A stretch of 64,000 nt of DNA. It comes from Hypericum androsaemum (lineage: Eukaryota > Streptophyta > Magnoliopsida > Malpighiales > Hypericaceae). How positions within the stretch are numbered: the first letter of the stretch is position 1; every line of letters starts with the position of its first letter. The position numbers and the translations under genes are program-made. Below are positions 21,804-33,668 of the stretch, one piece after another. The notes under the pieces were generated by a model. It saw only the letters and a list, made by a program, of their open reading frames with translations, made no database searches and was not told where the DNA came from. The stretch is from positions 3,658,501 to 3,722,500 of the forward strand of contig OZ023180.1 in NCBI GenBank assembly GCA_963995505.1. The letters are read 5' to 3'.

Positions 21804-24800
21804 CCTATTGTATTCGTATATCCACCTGACCGACTAATTCATGTTCAAGTCGAGTAAGATTTTTGAAATGTGGCAAAACTCTATCAATAAGCTTAATCAG
21901 CCTATAAATTGAGAAGTATACAGATTGAGACATGATTAGCCATAGGTAGGAAGATCAGCTTGTAATAATGGATGATTTATCGCACTACCAATTTAACAGA
22001 TTTAATTACCCATCTCATGATTCCCACTAGAACATGTACTTTTTTAATAATCAGATTGCTGATTAAGGCCGCATTCAAGCCAAAGCAAAGGCTATTATCA
22101 CCGACAAAAGATAAAACAAAACGCCCCAATTGCTTTTAGCGGCATCCAAATATCCAATCGCTTGCTGCTCTCCAAAAGTTTCTAGGTAAATAACAAGCAA
22201 TAGTTGCTTAACCGGGTTGGTAACCTCCTGCCCTATAATATATTTCTTCTTTTGCTTAATTGAATTATCCGTACAATTAAAAGAAGATTAGAAACTTTTG
22301 TCAGACGATTATCCACGGGTAACTTTACATCATAACATTGAATGGGTAGATTTATTCTGGTTTAACTTGTGTATCAGAATTTGAGTCCTCAACATGTAGC
22401 CGAATTAAATACGCTAGAGAAAATTTGGTTGCATTTCTCATTTTTTGATCTTGTCTAGACCAAACATGAATTAATCAACAAAAATGAGTATTCGGACACC
22501 GGATATCGGGTACTTTCATGACCAAAAAGTTACTTTAAACTAATAACCAAAATAGATGGGCTGTATCAACATAAAAACAAGAAGAGGTACGTATGAGTTG
22601 GATGGGTTAGATAACCATCTTTTCTAACACGGTTGGGAATATTCGATTGGTTGGATCTTCAAGCCCGATCAAATAAATTAATAAGAGGGCTAAATACCAA
22701 TTTCTTTCGAAGAAACAATTAATTAACCAAGTATTCCTTCTGGCCAAAAGTTTGGACTAAAGATTTAATAAACAATCACATTATCGTCTGTAGCTATGTT
22801 TTGGCATCTAACCTTGTGTATAAATATACCCTGTCCTCTGACGAGCATTATTGATGTAGGGTTACACTCTCTTGACCAAGACTAAAAAAATTGATTACCT
22901 TCAAATTAAGAAAAAAAAAATAGTAAATTGATCATGTTTTGTAGTCTTTGAAGCGGATTGGCTCCCAAAGCAACACTTGTTCCAGATAATTGGACATCAA
23001 CCCCTATTATTCTCATATTAAATGATTGACCGGAGAGAAGGCATCTTTCTCGATCTGAAAGCCATGCAAATTAATTTTCCTGTTAGAGAAGATTTCAACA
23101 TTTATCAGATTCATTCCCTTAACCTTAATTCAGGGCAGGTTAGAAGTTGTAGTAATTTGTTTTTTAAAATGAACAATGTTTGCCACGACATAATTTGATT
23201 GTTATATCCATAAAAACCTAATCCAAGTTTAGACAAAAATATGTGTATGTTCAGATCCAAAACTTATAAATAATTAACTCGCATTATAAATAATTAACTA
23301 ATACGAGTTGGTACAAGTACAAGTAATAAAAAAATTTGAGTTTAAATCTTACCAATAAAAAATACAACATTAAAAAATCCATTCCTAAATAAGACATGAC
23401 AGGTGATATCAGAATTAAAAGAACTCATAACTAATTCCTATAATTCAATGTCTATACAATTCACCAAAAAAATGTCTATACACATATATGCATGGAACTT
23501 TTAACTGGTTCCAAAAGTGTGTCATTAGTGACGCACTTATAGATCCTTGATTTACTCATCAGCTTTGCGATGAAGGTCATGAGTGACGCGATATTTGAAG
23601 GAAAAAACAATAAATATAACAAAATATACAGCGGTTCTATAAAATCCATAGCTTAGAAGAACAAATAAAATAATGGAATGTGATCTTCATTTTCTCGTTG
23701 CGAATCTGGAATGCAGGGATAATGTAACGCTTTCGGACCATCTAACCCATAGTTTTTTAAGATAATTTTTTTTGCGAGTCTTTCCCATTTATAAAAGGAA
23801 AATCTCATGTCTGACTCGGCAATATTGCAAGATTATAAGTATACATTCTGTATCTTTCTTCTTCTACTCTTTTGATACGGATACAATATCGACATCAATG
23901 AGAATCGCTGAGACTCCTACGGCCTGCCCATTGCAAGCCCTCTGTATCATTTATTAAATTTCATACAAGCAAAATATTCACTCCAATTCACACCGTATTA
24001 TTTGCCCGATAAAATTAGTCTGATGAAATTAATAAATGACACGAACGATTGTTCAAGCCTCCCAATAAGTTAAGACTGCTAAGTTCCGAGTAGATCAAAC
24101 TTGAGACTTTTTGCTTAAAATAGAATAACTATTTCTCCTTTTAATCTAACTATTTGTTGCTTATTCAATAAATTAAAATCGAAATCTTGATAAGATTCAA
24201 AACTGATCATTGCCGCATGTAAGGAGCTCGCCAGCGGGTTCATGCTTTGAATATTTTGACCAGCAATCAGATCGCCAGCCGTCCGGCGTCTCATTTATTA
24301 ATTTTCCATGCCAAGGCTGACCGGGAAATGGAATTCCGATTAAAAGTAGATGGAGACTTCACTACCTTTTTTGCCTTGTATTATTTGTTCGGCTTTCGTG
24401 GTCTCTTTATTCGTCTGTCTTTTGTCAACGTGAAAGTGATTTTAGTAAACGTGTCGTAGCCCAAAGCTGATGAGTTACAAGTTAGGACTACTTTCTCAAA
24501 AGGACAGCCTCTTCCAATGTGACTGAACTAACTTCTTCATGAGCAAGGCACCGGCAATTCTCTATTTTTATAAAATTAGGTGTCGTTGGTCGGTTGAAAC
24601 TAATATTTTTTTGAAGATTGTAAAGGGATTTTTTCGATTTTATTTAGAGTATTTAAGAATAATGCATTTTTTTAGTGCATGTTATTCAACACTCAGAGTA
24701 GATTGGTTGGTTTTTTTATCAGCATAATTAACTCATTAAAAATATCCTTAAGTTTCGGAAAATTTAACAGTACTAATTTAAACTTTCACGATTATAAAAA

Positions 24801-25238
24801 ATTTCAACCTCGATGAGCATCATTTATATACGTTGAGAGAGAAGATAAACGATATATGATTTACTATAAAAGTAAGAAATGTTAAAATCTAACCGTCAAA
24901 TATATATGAATTGTTGTGGTCAGCATAGTAACTTTTCGTATAAAAAGCAATATGATACCTGGAGATTGCTTGTTTAATTTAACGGACGTTACCAATACTT
25001 ACTGGCCATCATTGCAATTGTCACAGAAGGCAAATGATTCTTACTTGCAGATCCGGATTTCTGAAATTGTTGCTCAATTTTAATCAATCCAAAACTTCCA
25101 TGCAAAGGTTTTCAAAAAAGAAAAACTTCCATGCAAAGCTAATTCAGGGACAAATTGCTCCAACACATTAGGGAAGTGCAGCCCAGCTTGCTTACCCAAG
25201 GAACCACTTCTGTTTCCTTATCAATATATAAATACAAA
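19029..25238. other. AT-rich intergenic region without recognised genes
   Basis: About 6.2 kb with no coding frame of note, no tRNA-like fold and no transposon ends I can pair. Open frames are short and biased by AT content. The only clear feature is a TA microsatellite near 21767. The second half of the right 42-bp repeat copy opens this region (19029-19048). Confidence 0.5.
21767..21801. repeat. (TA)n microsatellite
   Basis: About 17 uninterrupted TA units between GTAAG and TTACC. Confidence 0.95.
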
Positions 25239-25246
25239 TTCGTAGA

Positions 25247-25474
25247 CAGAGGCGGATCCAGAAAATTTGGAGAGCATGAGTAATATAATTTTTTTTAAGA
25301 AATGTCTAAATTTTTTTAAGATTTGGTTTCAATTTTTAGGTTGATTAATTTTTTAGTGGGGACAATTTCTAATTTTAGTGGGGACATACATTAAAAAATA
25401 TTCCTAATTATCAAACAAAAAAAAATTAAGTGGGGGCAATTGTCCCCACTATTTATAATGTCTCTCCGCCCCTA
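25247..25474. mobile_element. hAT-type MITE (CAGAGGCGG family), 228 bp
   Basis: Ends CAGAGGCGGATCC and CTCCGCCCCTA form imperfect terminal inverted repeats. TTCGTAGA (25239-25246 and 25475-25482) is an exact 8-bp target duplication, which fits hAT. The AT-rich interior has blocks of GTGGGGACAATT and its near-complement. A second family member is at 57147-57355. Confidence 0.87.
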
Positions 25475-25495
25475 TTCGTAGAAATGAATTGACTG

Positions 25496-25598
25496 CCAAA
25501 TGACATTTGGCCTAGCGGCATAGCCGTTGTTTAACTTCAAGGAGGTCAAGGGTTCAATTCTTGACATTGTAACTACGTGTAATATTTACCTTTCAAAA
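25496..25598 (+). mobile_element. tRNA-derived SINE, about 103 bp
   Basis: Carries RNA polymerase III promoter-like boxes: an A box (TGGCCTAGCGGC, near 25508) and a B box (GGTTCAATTCT, near 25551), about 43 bp apart. It ends in a short A-rich tail. A perfect 14-bp target duplication AAATGAATTGACTG flanks it (25482-25495 and 25599-25612). It lies directly beside the hAT MITE and just upstream of the MULE. Confidence 0.83.
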
Positions 25599-26185
25599 AA
25601 ATGAATTGACTGAGTTTTAAGGTTTAATTCCTGGCACGTTTAAATTGGTGTTAAAATTTATATCTTTTGTATTAAAAATAGGAAAAAGACTATTTTAGTA
25701 TCGTGTGGTATCGTAAAAAATTACTTTAGTAATTATTAGTAAAAAATTTATCAATCGAGTCAAACCTCACCCAATTAACATCACTTTGGTCTATGGGCAG
25801 TTGTCCGATCCCACCCTTCCAAACGACAATCACTTATTTGTTTATAATTATTTAAAAACCCCAATTTTATACTATAAAAACCCAATTTTATATTCAAAAA
25901 CTTTATTTCTAACCCTAGCACAATTTTTCTCTTCCTCTCCCATGATGCCCTCTTTTCTTCCTTCAAATCTCTCTTCTTCCAAACTCCTCTCTTCTTCCAA
26001 ACTCTCTTCCTCCTCCTTAGGTGTATAGGGAACCCAGCTCGTAAAACCCATCTCGTCAGAGGGTAGGGGTGGAACCCAAGTCGCGTCACCCATCTCTATT
26101 CACCCAGCTCACGTCGCCCATCTCTATTCGGAAAGCTTGGGAACCAGCTCACTTGGAACTCAGATCTGGGAAGAGCTACTGAAGG

Positions 26186-26611
26186 ATGAGTAGTTGTTCT
26201 ATCCCATCGATTGATAGCTATGAGTCAAAGGTGAGAGTCTGTGGTTGTGGAATTCGTTCAACTTTGTAAATGGCACAGAGAAATCACAATATTGGAAGAC
26301 GTTTTTATGGGTGTGGTCGGTACAATGAGTGTGGTGAAAAGTAGTACAATTTCTTTATATGGTATGATCCCTTGACTTGCAAACGAAGAATTAAATTTTT
26401 TCCTTCAATGATGGAGTCCATTAAGAGAAAAAAGGAAGAAACATTGTCCCTATCTTCTAAGTTTGTTGATTTAGAAGCTTGTATAAGGAAGATGGAAGAG
26501 GATGCTTCTGCTGTCAAGATTGGATTGTTGAAGGCCACTAAAATGTGCAAGATTTATCGTATTATCATAATTATGATTCTAGTTAGTGTGTTTGTAATGT
26601 GGCCTGTTTAG
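26186..26611 (+). pseudogene. GRF-type zinc-finger protein, degenerate, carried by the MULE
   Basis: From the ATG at 26186 the frame shows the GRF pattern: VCGCG at the start, then NIGRRFYGCGRYNECG, then FFIWYDP. Two in-frame stops (after IRSTL and after CGEK) break the finger. The rest (26372-26611) encodes a Lys/Glu-rich, possibly coiled-coil segment and a hydrophobic C-terminus resembling a membrane anchor (IIIIMILVSVFVMWPV). Plant GRF proteins of this layout are often found with MULEs. Its function in transposition is unknown. Confidence 0.72.
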
Positions 26612-27189
26612 TTTGGTAGTGTAAAAAATTGCTAGATGTTGACATTGAAGCATTTGCAATGAATGAATATTGTCGGCTATTTGTTTTCTTGTCTATTCTA
26701 ATTTGAATGGAATTGTACTCACTTATTCAATAGATAAAGTCAGAAGTTAAACATAACTGAAGTCATAGGTTAACCTGAAAAGATGGTAACAACATTCGAC
26801 AACCTGAAGTCATAGGTTAAGTATTCTAATACAAAATATCCATCCATAGCTATTCTAAAAATCCATCCATAGCTATACAAAAGACCCATCCAAAGCTTTA
26901 CAAAATACACATCCATTAAATGCAATCGTCCTCCAACAATGGAGGTTGGAACGCAACAGCTTCAGCCTTGTGCTATTTGAGATTGCCGAACTTTCTTCCC
27001 CTTTTTCTACAAAAAAAAATACATGAAGATGGTCAACTTAGTTTTCATCTAAAAACTTATACACTGATGTGTGTAAATTAAAAGATTACCTTGCTTTACT
27101 AGTTGAAGCTTCAGAAGGTTGTGCGGTCTGAGAAGATTGTGCAGTCTTTGCAATCTTAATTCGTTGTCTCCTTTGTACGGTGTCTCCGC

Positions 27190-28740
27190 CGTACGGGCAG
27201 CCTTGCAGGTTCAGGAGTTGTGGCCAATTTGCTTGCAGTTGCCACACCGAACTTGACCTCCACGTCGCAAGGATTTATTATTAGATTGTGGTTCATCGGC
27301 CGCCCTTCTTCTCATCTTCTTTGGTCGGCCAGTTGGCTTCCTAATCAATTGTGGATGTACATCTGAACCTTCAAAAACTGGCCACTCATCTAGACTCGGA
27401 AGTGGCATAATAAAATAACTGTAAACTGCCATGTGCGTCTGGCGTGAATAGACCTCATCGATAAATGCTTCTGGTTGTAGGCGATTTTCATAGATGGCAG
27501 CCACAACGTGCTTACAAGGAATGCCTGAAAGCTCCCACATCTGACAAGTAAACTTCTTGGTATTAATATCGACGACAGTCGAAGTTCCATACAAATCAAC
27601 TTCATACTTCATTGAGCCAGCTGGAGTTGCAAAATAATTGGCTGCTTCTAACTTTATGCTGTCTAATACCTTCAAATAAAAGAAAGCAAATCAAACAAAT
27701 TCTTTAACTTAAACAAGATCATCATTAGAAATGGGTTCATACCTTAACTTTGGTGGGACACAAGTTGCCTTCATATTTTTCCATAGCTTCCCTCTTGGCA
27801 TGGATCTTTTTCATCATCTTCCTCCGAATCTATTCCAACATTGTTAAAATAGGCTTGTCCCTCCCATATAATATAGATGCATTGAATGACTCGCTGATGT
27901 TGTTCACGATCAATCGTGTCTTACAATGGGTACTGAAATGGCTCCTTGACTAGCTCATTGGTTCATTCCTCATCAAAAAGTTGACAGCTTCTTCTCCATT
28001 TGGTAGTTTCTTACATAGCTGAGGTTTTCTATTTTTATTCATTTCTTCATTAAACCATGGATAATCTTAACATCCATCATCATCCGAGTAATTTCTCACG
28101 TCATGCAAATCTTCGTCACCCAAGATAACTGGATCATCTTCATCTCTCTCAGCAACAGCCTTCGAATACGGTAGTGCTTCATCCATATTAACAGAATCAT
28201 TATCCACCAAAGGAACATCCATGAAGTTTTCGTCTTCACCAACATCCATATTAACCGCTTCTTCACCAGCAACCGCTTCTTCACCAATAGAAGCTTCTTC
28301 ACCAACAACAGCTTCTTCTCAAACAGAAGCTTCTTCACCAACATAGTCCCTGTCATCTGAGGTATCTTCTTCACAGCATAGTCGCTGTCGTCCGAAGAAT
28401 CTTCGTCACTCACCATTGCATCTTTAGCGTCAAACTCTTGGTCATCCACAACCCTTTCCCCATCGCTATCGCTCCAAGTTAAATCGTCCACATGATAGTA
28501 AAGCTTCACATTGTCCTTTTTTAAACCAACATCTAACCTTTTCTTCAACTCTTCAAGTGTTGCAATATTTTCACCTTCTTCCACAACAAACACATCACTT
28601 GTAGGAAAATCATGTTGCTCGCCGATCATTCTCATCACATCCCTATCATTCAATATCTCAACTACCCCACCATCACCTCCCCTTCTATACCAAAGTCTCA
28701 AAGTACCCATATGCAAGATTTTTGTATAAAAGTTATGCAT
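27190..28740 (-). pseudogene. MuDR-type transposase, N- and C-terminal parts, catalytic core not seen
   Basis: On the minus strand, 28740 to about 28340 encodes a PB1-like N-terminal domain of plant MuDR proteins (GTLRLWYRRGGDGG, KLYYHVDDLTW), then an acidic repeat region. After frame changes, about 28060-27745 matches the region before the SWIM finger (TRLIVNNISESFNASIL, KREAMEKYEG). The next exon (27675-27190) has the SWIM finger (FTCQMWELSGIPCKHVVAAI) and a CCHC knuckle (CGNCKQIGHNS, then a TGA stop before the last Cys). The DDE catalytic segment expected between the acidic region and the SWIM domain is not recognisable in about 350 bp. At least one other stop is present. Confidence 0.78.
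28250..28345 (-). repeat. 18-bp minisatellite in the transposase N-terminal region
   Basis: About five imperfect copies of an 18-bp unit. On the minus strand they read as GEEAxV-type acidic repeats in one frame and Lys/Leu-rich in another. Slippage in this tract probably caused the frame change in the transposase. Confidence 0.7.
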
Positions 28741-29523
28741 GTTTCAGAAACCAAACCAATCTATATCATAGCATACGCCCATCTCAAATGAATCTCCATC
28801 AACATACTACATACCTCCATTATCAACCTACCTTCCACCAAAATGGTATACAACTCGAATAAGGTCATCCATTGCCCGCTCACCTGCAGAAACAACAAAC
28901 ACAAAACAACTAAAAATGCTAGAACCGAAAATACGAACAATTAGGGTTTTAAGGAGAACCGTGCAAAGTCTTTGAAACAAGTAAAAGGGCAACATGCAAA
29001 ATAAACCAACTAACAAGGAGCACATGCGAAGGAGAAGCGGGGTGAGTATGGGAAGGCGCTCGGTCGCGGTCAGGGTCAGGGAAGGCGCTCGAACGCTGTC
29101 GGGGAAGGAGAAGTGGGGTGAGTCGAATAGAGAGAAAGAGATTTGTGGGTGGGAGAGAGCGAATGTAATTCTTTTGGTAGAGAAGAGAAAGAGTCGGGGG
29201 AGAGGAAGAGGAAGAGGAAGAGTTTTTTTTTTGGATTTGTGGATTTTGTATATTTAAATGGGAAAAGTTCATTTCAGTAGCCGTATTATTTGGATACTTT
29301 ACATACAACTAACCACGTAAGTTAGTAGACGGTAAGGTGGCATGACACTATAAAAGAAAGAACTACGTGGCACGGGCAAGGGCCGGAAAGCTGCCCGTGG
29401 ACCAAAGTGATGTTAATTGAGTGAGGTTTGACTCGATTGATAAATTTTTTATCATAGGGTACTAAAGTAATTTTTTGCGATATCACTGGATACTAAAATA
29501 AACTTTTTTCTTAAAAATATGAA

Positions 29524-29711
29524 GGGAAAAGTCCACTTTAGTGACGTGGCTGGCCACGTAGTCCGGGCAGGCTCCGGGCAGGTCTGGGCAGCTGCCCGAG
29601 GACCTTTTTGATGTTAATTGGAATAAGTATGACTCGATTGGTCAGTTTTTTACCACAAGGTACTAAAGTAATTTTGGGCGATACCACAGGGTACTAAAGT
29701 GAACTTTTCCT
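29524..29711. mobile_element. MULE-type MITE, 188 bp
   Basis: Ends GGGAAAAGTCCACTTTAGT and ACTAAAGTGAACTTTTCCT are inverted repeats. The 9-bp target duplication is AAATATGAA (29515-29523 and 29712-29720). Its right 130 bp resemble the neighbouring MULE's terminal repeat, so it may be mobilised by that family. Its left target duplication overlaps the right one of the MULE. Confidence 0.82.
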
Positions 29712-29720
29712 AAATATGAA

Positions 29721-30327
29721 TTATCTGGACATCAATAAATTAATTAAATTAAATTTGAGTTAGCTATGTAGCTATGTAACAAAAAATTATCGAATTTTAG
29801 GACAATCTTTCGTTAAGATAGAATCCTTATTCTCTTGTTGATTTATATGATTGGTTGTGTATTTCAATCTAATAATTCTAACGTAAACCTATTATGTCAT
29901 CTAGTTCCGTTTTGTCCTGACATTTGTTGTCTGTATCCCATGAAATTGTTTGCGTCTGAAATAGAATTAATTTTCATCTATCTACTCGTCTTGGGCATTT
30001 TTAACAAAACTTCTTTTTGTTGGATACGTATTTATAGCAATTGAAAATTTCGAATCTCCGGTGGACAATTTGACACCATTACCTCTTCCTGCTAAAATAA
30101 AATAATGTTTTGTTCGTTCGTTATTCGTGGCGTACACTTATACAGAGTGTCACGCAAAATGGGAAAAATATCAGAAAGAATGAGCTAGATCCACGGTGGC
30201 TTAGAAGAAACATATATATTCAGATTGCATTAGCAGAAAAACGGGTTTTTAAAATTGTTAGCAAAAATCAAATCTTAAGACAATAGGTAAACATATATTG
30301 TCTATTGTAAAAAAGTTAACCACACTT
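29721..30327. other. Intergenic DNA between the MITE and element C
   Basis: About 600 bp of AT-rich sequence with no gene, RNA or repeat recognised. Confidence 0.5.
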
Positions 30328-30332
30328 GTGAT

Positions 30333-30592
30333 TGTTGGAAAAGTTTTGAATGAAAATTCAAGCAAAGCTCAAAGTGGAAAGGCCCAAAGTGGCAAGCCCA
30401 AAAGGGAAATGGAAAGTGCAATCCCACATTGGAAAGTGGCACCAACATTTCCTAGTTTATAAGTTGACCAACATTGACTAGAAAATAAGTTGACCACCTG
30501 GAGGAAAAGCCAACTCGGACTGCGACGAGGATGGTGCGTAGCACGAGCACGAGCACGAGCAAGCGCGTGTGTGCGTGTGGCGCATTGGACGC
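30333..30592 (+). repeat. Truncated 5' LTR of element C
   Basis: Starts TGTTGGAAAAGTTTTGAATG and matches the first third of 34211-35170, up to the purine-pyrimidine tract and GCATTGGACGC. It then switches directly to gag at GACGC (30588-30592), a sequence present at both breakpoints. TATA box, R, U5 and leader are lost. Confidence 0.88.
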
Positions 30593-33500
30593 TCAACTTA
30601 GTTCAGTTCCTGAAAGAGGAAGCACCGAAGATAGCGGAAAACGAGACGAATCAACAGAAGATCAACGCTCTTGACGTGTGGAGTCACAGCGACTTCCTGT
30701 GCCAGAACTATGTCTTGAATGGACTAGACGACACGCTCTACAACGTCTACGCGGAAGCCAAGACCGCTAAGGAGCTATGGAGTTCACTCGAGAAGAAGTA
30801 CAAAACGGAAGATGGCAGGACGAAGAAATTCATCATCGGACGATGCCGAAGGGATGCAACTCAGCGAGTCCTTCCAAGTAGCTGCGATGATCGAGAAGCT
30901 CCCCCCGCTCTGGAAGGACTTCAAGAGCTACCTCAAAGCACAAGAGGAAGGACATGGGCCTAGAAGACCTGATCGTGAGACTTAGGATCGAGGAAGACAA
31001 CCGAAAGTCTGAAGTCAAGCAAGGCAAGGCTAACTCTGAGACCACCGTACACCTCGCCGAGGAAAAAGGTGGCAAGAAGAGGAAGAAGTCTGGGGATAAG
31101 CAGGAGAAGCAAAAGCCCAAGAAGAAAAAGAAGATCAAGGGCGATTGCTACAACTGCGGAAAACCCGGACATATGGCTAAGGACTGTCGCCAGCCGAAGA
31201 AGGACGACAAAGGAAAGGCTAACCTGGCTGAAGACTTGTCCCAGATGGATCTGTCAGCCGTGGTATTTGAAGCCAACCTGGTAGATAATCCGAGAGAGTG
31301 GTTCGTGGACACAGGAGCTACCCGCCACATCTGCTCGGACAAGAAGATGTTCATGAGAAACTCCACAACGTCCAAGATCATCGGTCTGGGTAAGGTGGTC
31401 CTGAAGCTGACCTCATGAAAGGAGCTGACCCTCAAGGATGTGCTGCATATCTCACTGTTAAGCAAAGCCAGTCTTAAGCTTGTATTTGAGGCTGATAAGT
31501 TTGTACTGACCAAAGCGGATCAATTCATAGGAAAGGGTTATCTAGAAAAGGGGCTGTTTAAGATGAATGTAATAACTGTACATCGCACCTTTAACGGTAA
31601 AAATAAAGTTAACGCTTCTTCTTACTTGGCCGAGTATTCTAATTTATGGTATGGTAGATTAGGACACGTAAATTTAAACTCGCTAAGAAAGTTAGTAAGT
31701 TTAAATTTATTACCGAATCTAGAGTTCAACCCATCCGATAAATGTGAAGTATGTGTGGAGGCTAAAATGACCAAAGCACCTTTCCATTCGGTGGAAAGAA
31801 GTACTAAGCCTTTAGAGTTAATTCATACGGACACTTGCGATATGAAACACGTGCAAACTAAAGGCGAGAAGAAATACTTCATCACGTTTATCGATGATTG
31901 CACGAGATACTGTTACGTAAATCTCCTAAAGGGCAAAGACGAAGCTCTTGATACCTTTAAGAGATATAAGAATGAGGTTAAAAATTAACTCAGCGTGAAA
32001 ATCAAAATGATCCGAAGTGATCGAGGGGGAGAATATGTAGCTCCGTTTGATAAACTCTGTCAAGAACATGGGATTATTCATCAAACGACTACTCCATACT
32101 CATCTCAATCGAATCGCGTAGCTGAATGCAAAAATTGAACTCTTAAGGAGATGATGAACGCTATGTTGATTAGCTCGGGCTTACCCCAGAACATGTGGGG
32201 GGAAGCTATGCTCTCAGCTAACCACATTCTAAATAAATTACCACACAAGAAAAGGGATAAAATCCCATATGAACTGTGGAAAGGAAGGAAGCCTTCCTAC
32301 GGTTACCTTAAGGTGTGGGGGTGCCTAGCAAATGTCGAAGTACCTAAGCCTAAGCAGGTGAGAATAGGACCCAAGACCATTGATTACATCTTTATCGGAT
32401 ATGCGCAAAATAGTAGTGCTTATCGGTTTTTGGTGCATAAATCTGAAAACCCTGAGATAAACGCGGGAATGGTCATAGAATCAAGGAACGTAACATTCTT
32501 TGAGAATAGCTTTCCTAATAAGGAAAGAAAGGAAGAGAGTCCAAAGAAAAGGGCTCACGAGACTACGCAAGGGAAAAATCAAGAAGATGATGAACCTAGA
32601 CGTAGTAAACGGACGAAGGTAACCAAATCCTTTGGTCCAGATTATCTAACCTATGCGTTAGAAGATGAATGTGTTTATATTAAGGGCACACCTGAAGCTT
32701 ATGTAATTGTATATCTCTACGTAGATGATTTACTAATTATGGGAAGTAATAAAGAGGTTATTGTGAAAACTAAGAACATGTTAAAGAACTATTTTGACAT
32801 CAAAGATATGGGTCTGGCAGACGTCATACTAGGGATAAAAATCTCTAGGAAAGCTGACGAAATTATCTTGACGCAATCTCACTACGTGGAAAGCGTGCTC
32901 AAGAAATTTGAAGCTTTTGACAAACCTCCGGTTAAGACTCCAGTCGATTTGAATCTACACTTAGCCAAGAATCGAGGGGACCCAGTATCTCAACTGAGGT
33001 ATGCGCAGATTATCGGGAGCTTGATATATTTAACAAACTGCACACGTCCCGATATTGCGTACTCAGTTAGTAAGCTTAGTAGATTCACAAGTAATGCAGG
33101 GAAGGATCACTGGCTAGCTCTGGAAAGGGTTTTACGGTACTTAAAACATACCATAAACCATGGCATACATTATGCTAAATATCCAGCTGTATTAGAAGGA
33201 TACAGTGACGCAAACTGGATATCAGATACTAAGGACTCCAAATCCACGAGTGGATACGTATTCACCATAGGAGGAGGAGCCGTGTCTTGGAAGTCCTCTA
33301 AACAAACGTGCATAGCTCGATCCACCATGGAGTCGGAGTTTATAGCACTAGACAAAGCTGGGGAAGAAGCTGAATGACTCAGAAACTTCCTAGAGGATAT
33401 TCCGTGCTGGAGCAAACCGGTGTCTCCCGTATTGATACATTGTGATAGCATGTCTGCAATCGGGAGAGCACAAAGTACAATGTACAACGGAAAGTCTCGA

Positions 33501-33668
33501 CATATCCATCGGAGATACAATACCGTTAGACAGTTGATCTCTAGTGGGGTGATCATCATTAATTACGTAAAGTTTTAGGATAACTTAGCTGATCCTTTTA
33601 CGAAAGGAATCAATAGAGATCAAATGTACAACGCAGTAAGGGGAATGGGATTAAAATCTACACACTAA
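30593..33668 (+). pseudogene. gag-pol of copia element C (deleted)
   Basis: gag begins within the family coding region ([13 protein letters not shown]) and is shifted by a deletion of about 77 bp near 30843 (compare 13818-13895 in B). From 30954 to the natural stop near 33666 one frame carries the zinc knuckle with an intact CCHC (CYNCGKPGHMAKDC), protease (WFVDTGATRHIC, with the catalytic D that B lacks), integrase, the second half of reverse transcriptase ([10 protein letters not shown]) and RNase H. Stops interrupt near 31416, 31986, 32136, 33375 and 33576. An in-frame 540-bp deletion near 32669 joins the integrase tail to the reverse transcriptase just before the YVDD motif. Confidence 0.9.

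Larger units (their letters stand above)
25681..29510. mobile_element. Mutator-like element (MULE), 3830 bp, defective
   Basis: Terminal inverted repeats of about 120 bp (25681-25800 and 29390-29510) with outer ends GGAAAAAGACTATTTTAG and CTAAAATAAACTTTTTTC. An exact 9-bp target duplication TTAAAAATA lies at 25672-25680 and 29511-29519, diagnostic for Mutator. Inside are a degenerate GRF zinc-finger gene (plus strand) and a transposase pseudogene (minus strand), arranged convergently. Confidence 0.92.

Noticed and set aside
25500..25560. Functional tRNA gene
   Set aside because: A- and B-box-like motifs are present but there is no acceptor stem or anticodon arm; the A-tail and 14-bp duplication fit a SINE.
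26372..26611. Stand-alone small membrane protein gene
   Set aside because: It is the 3' part of a GRF zinc-finger pseudogene whose 5' part lies upstream in the same frame beyond a stop.
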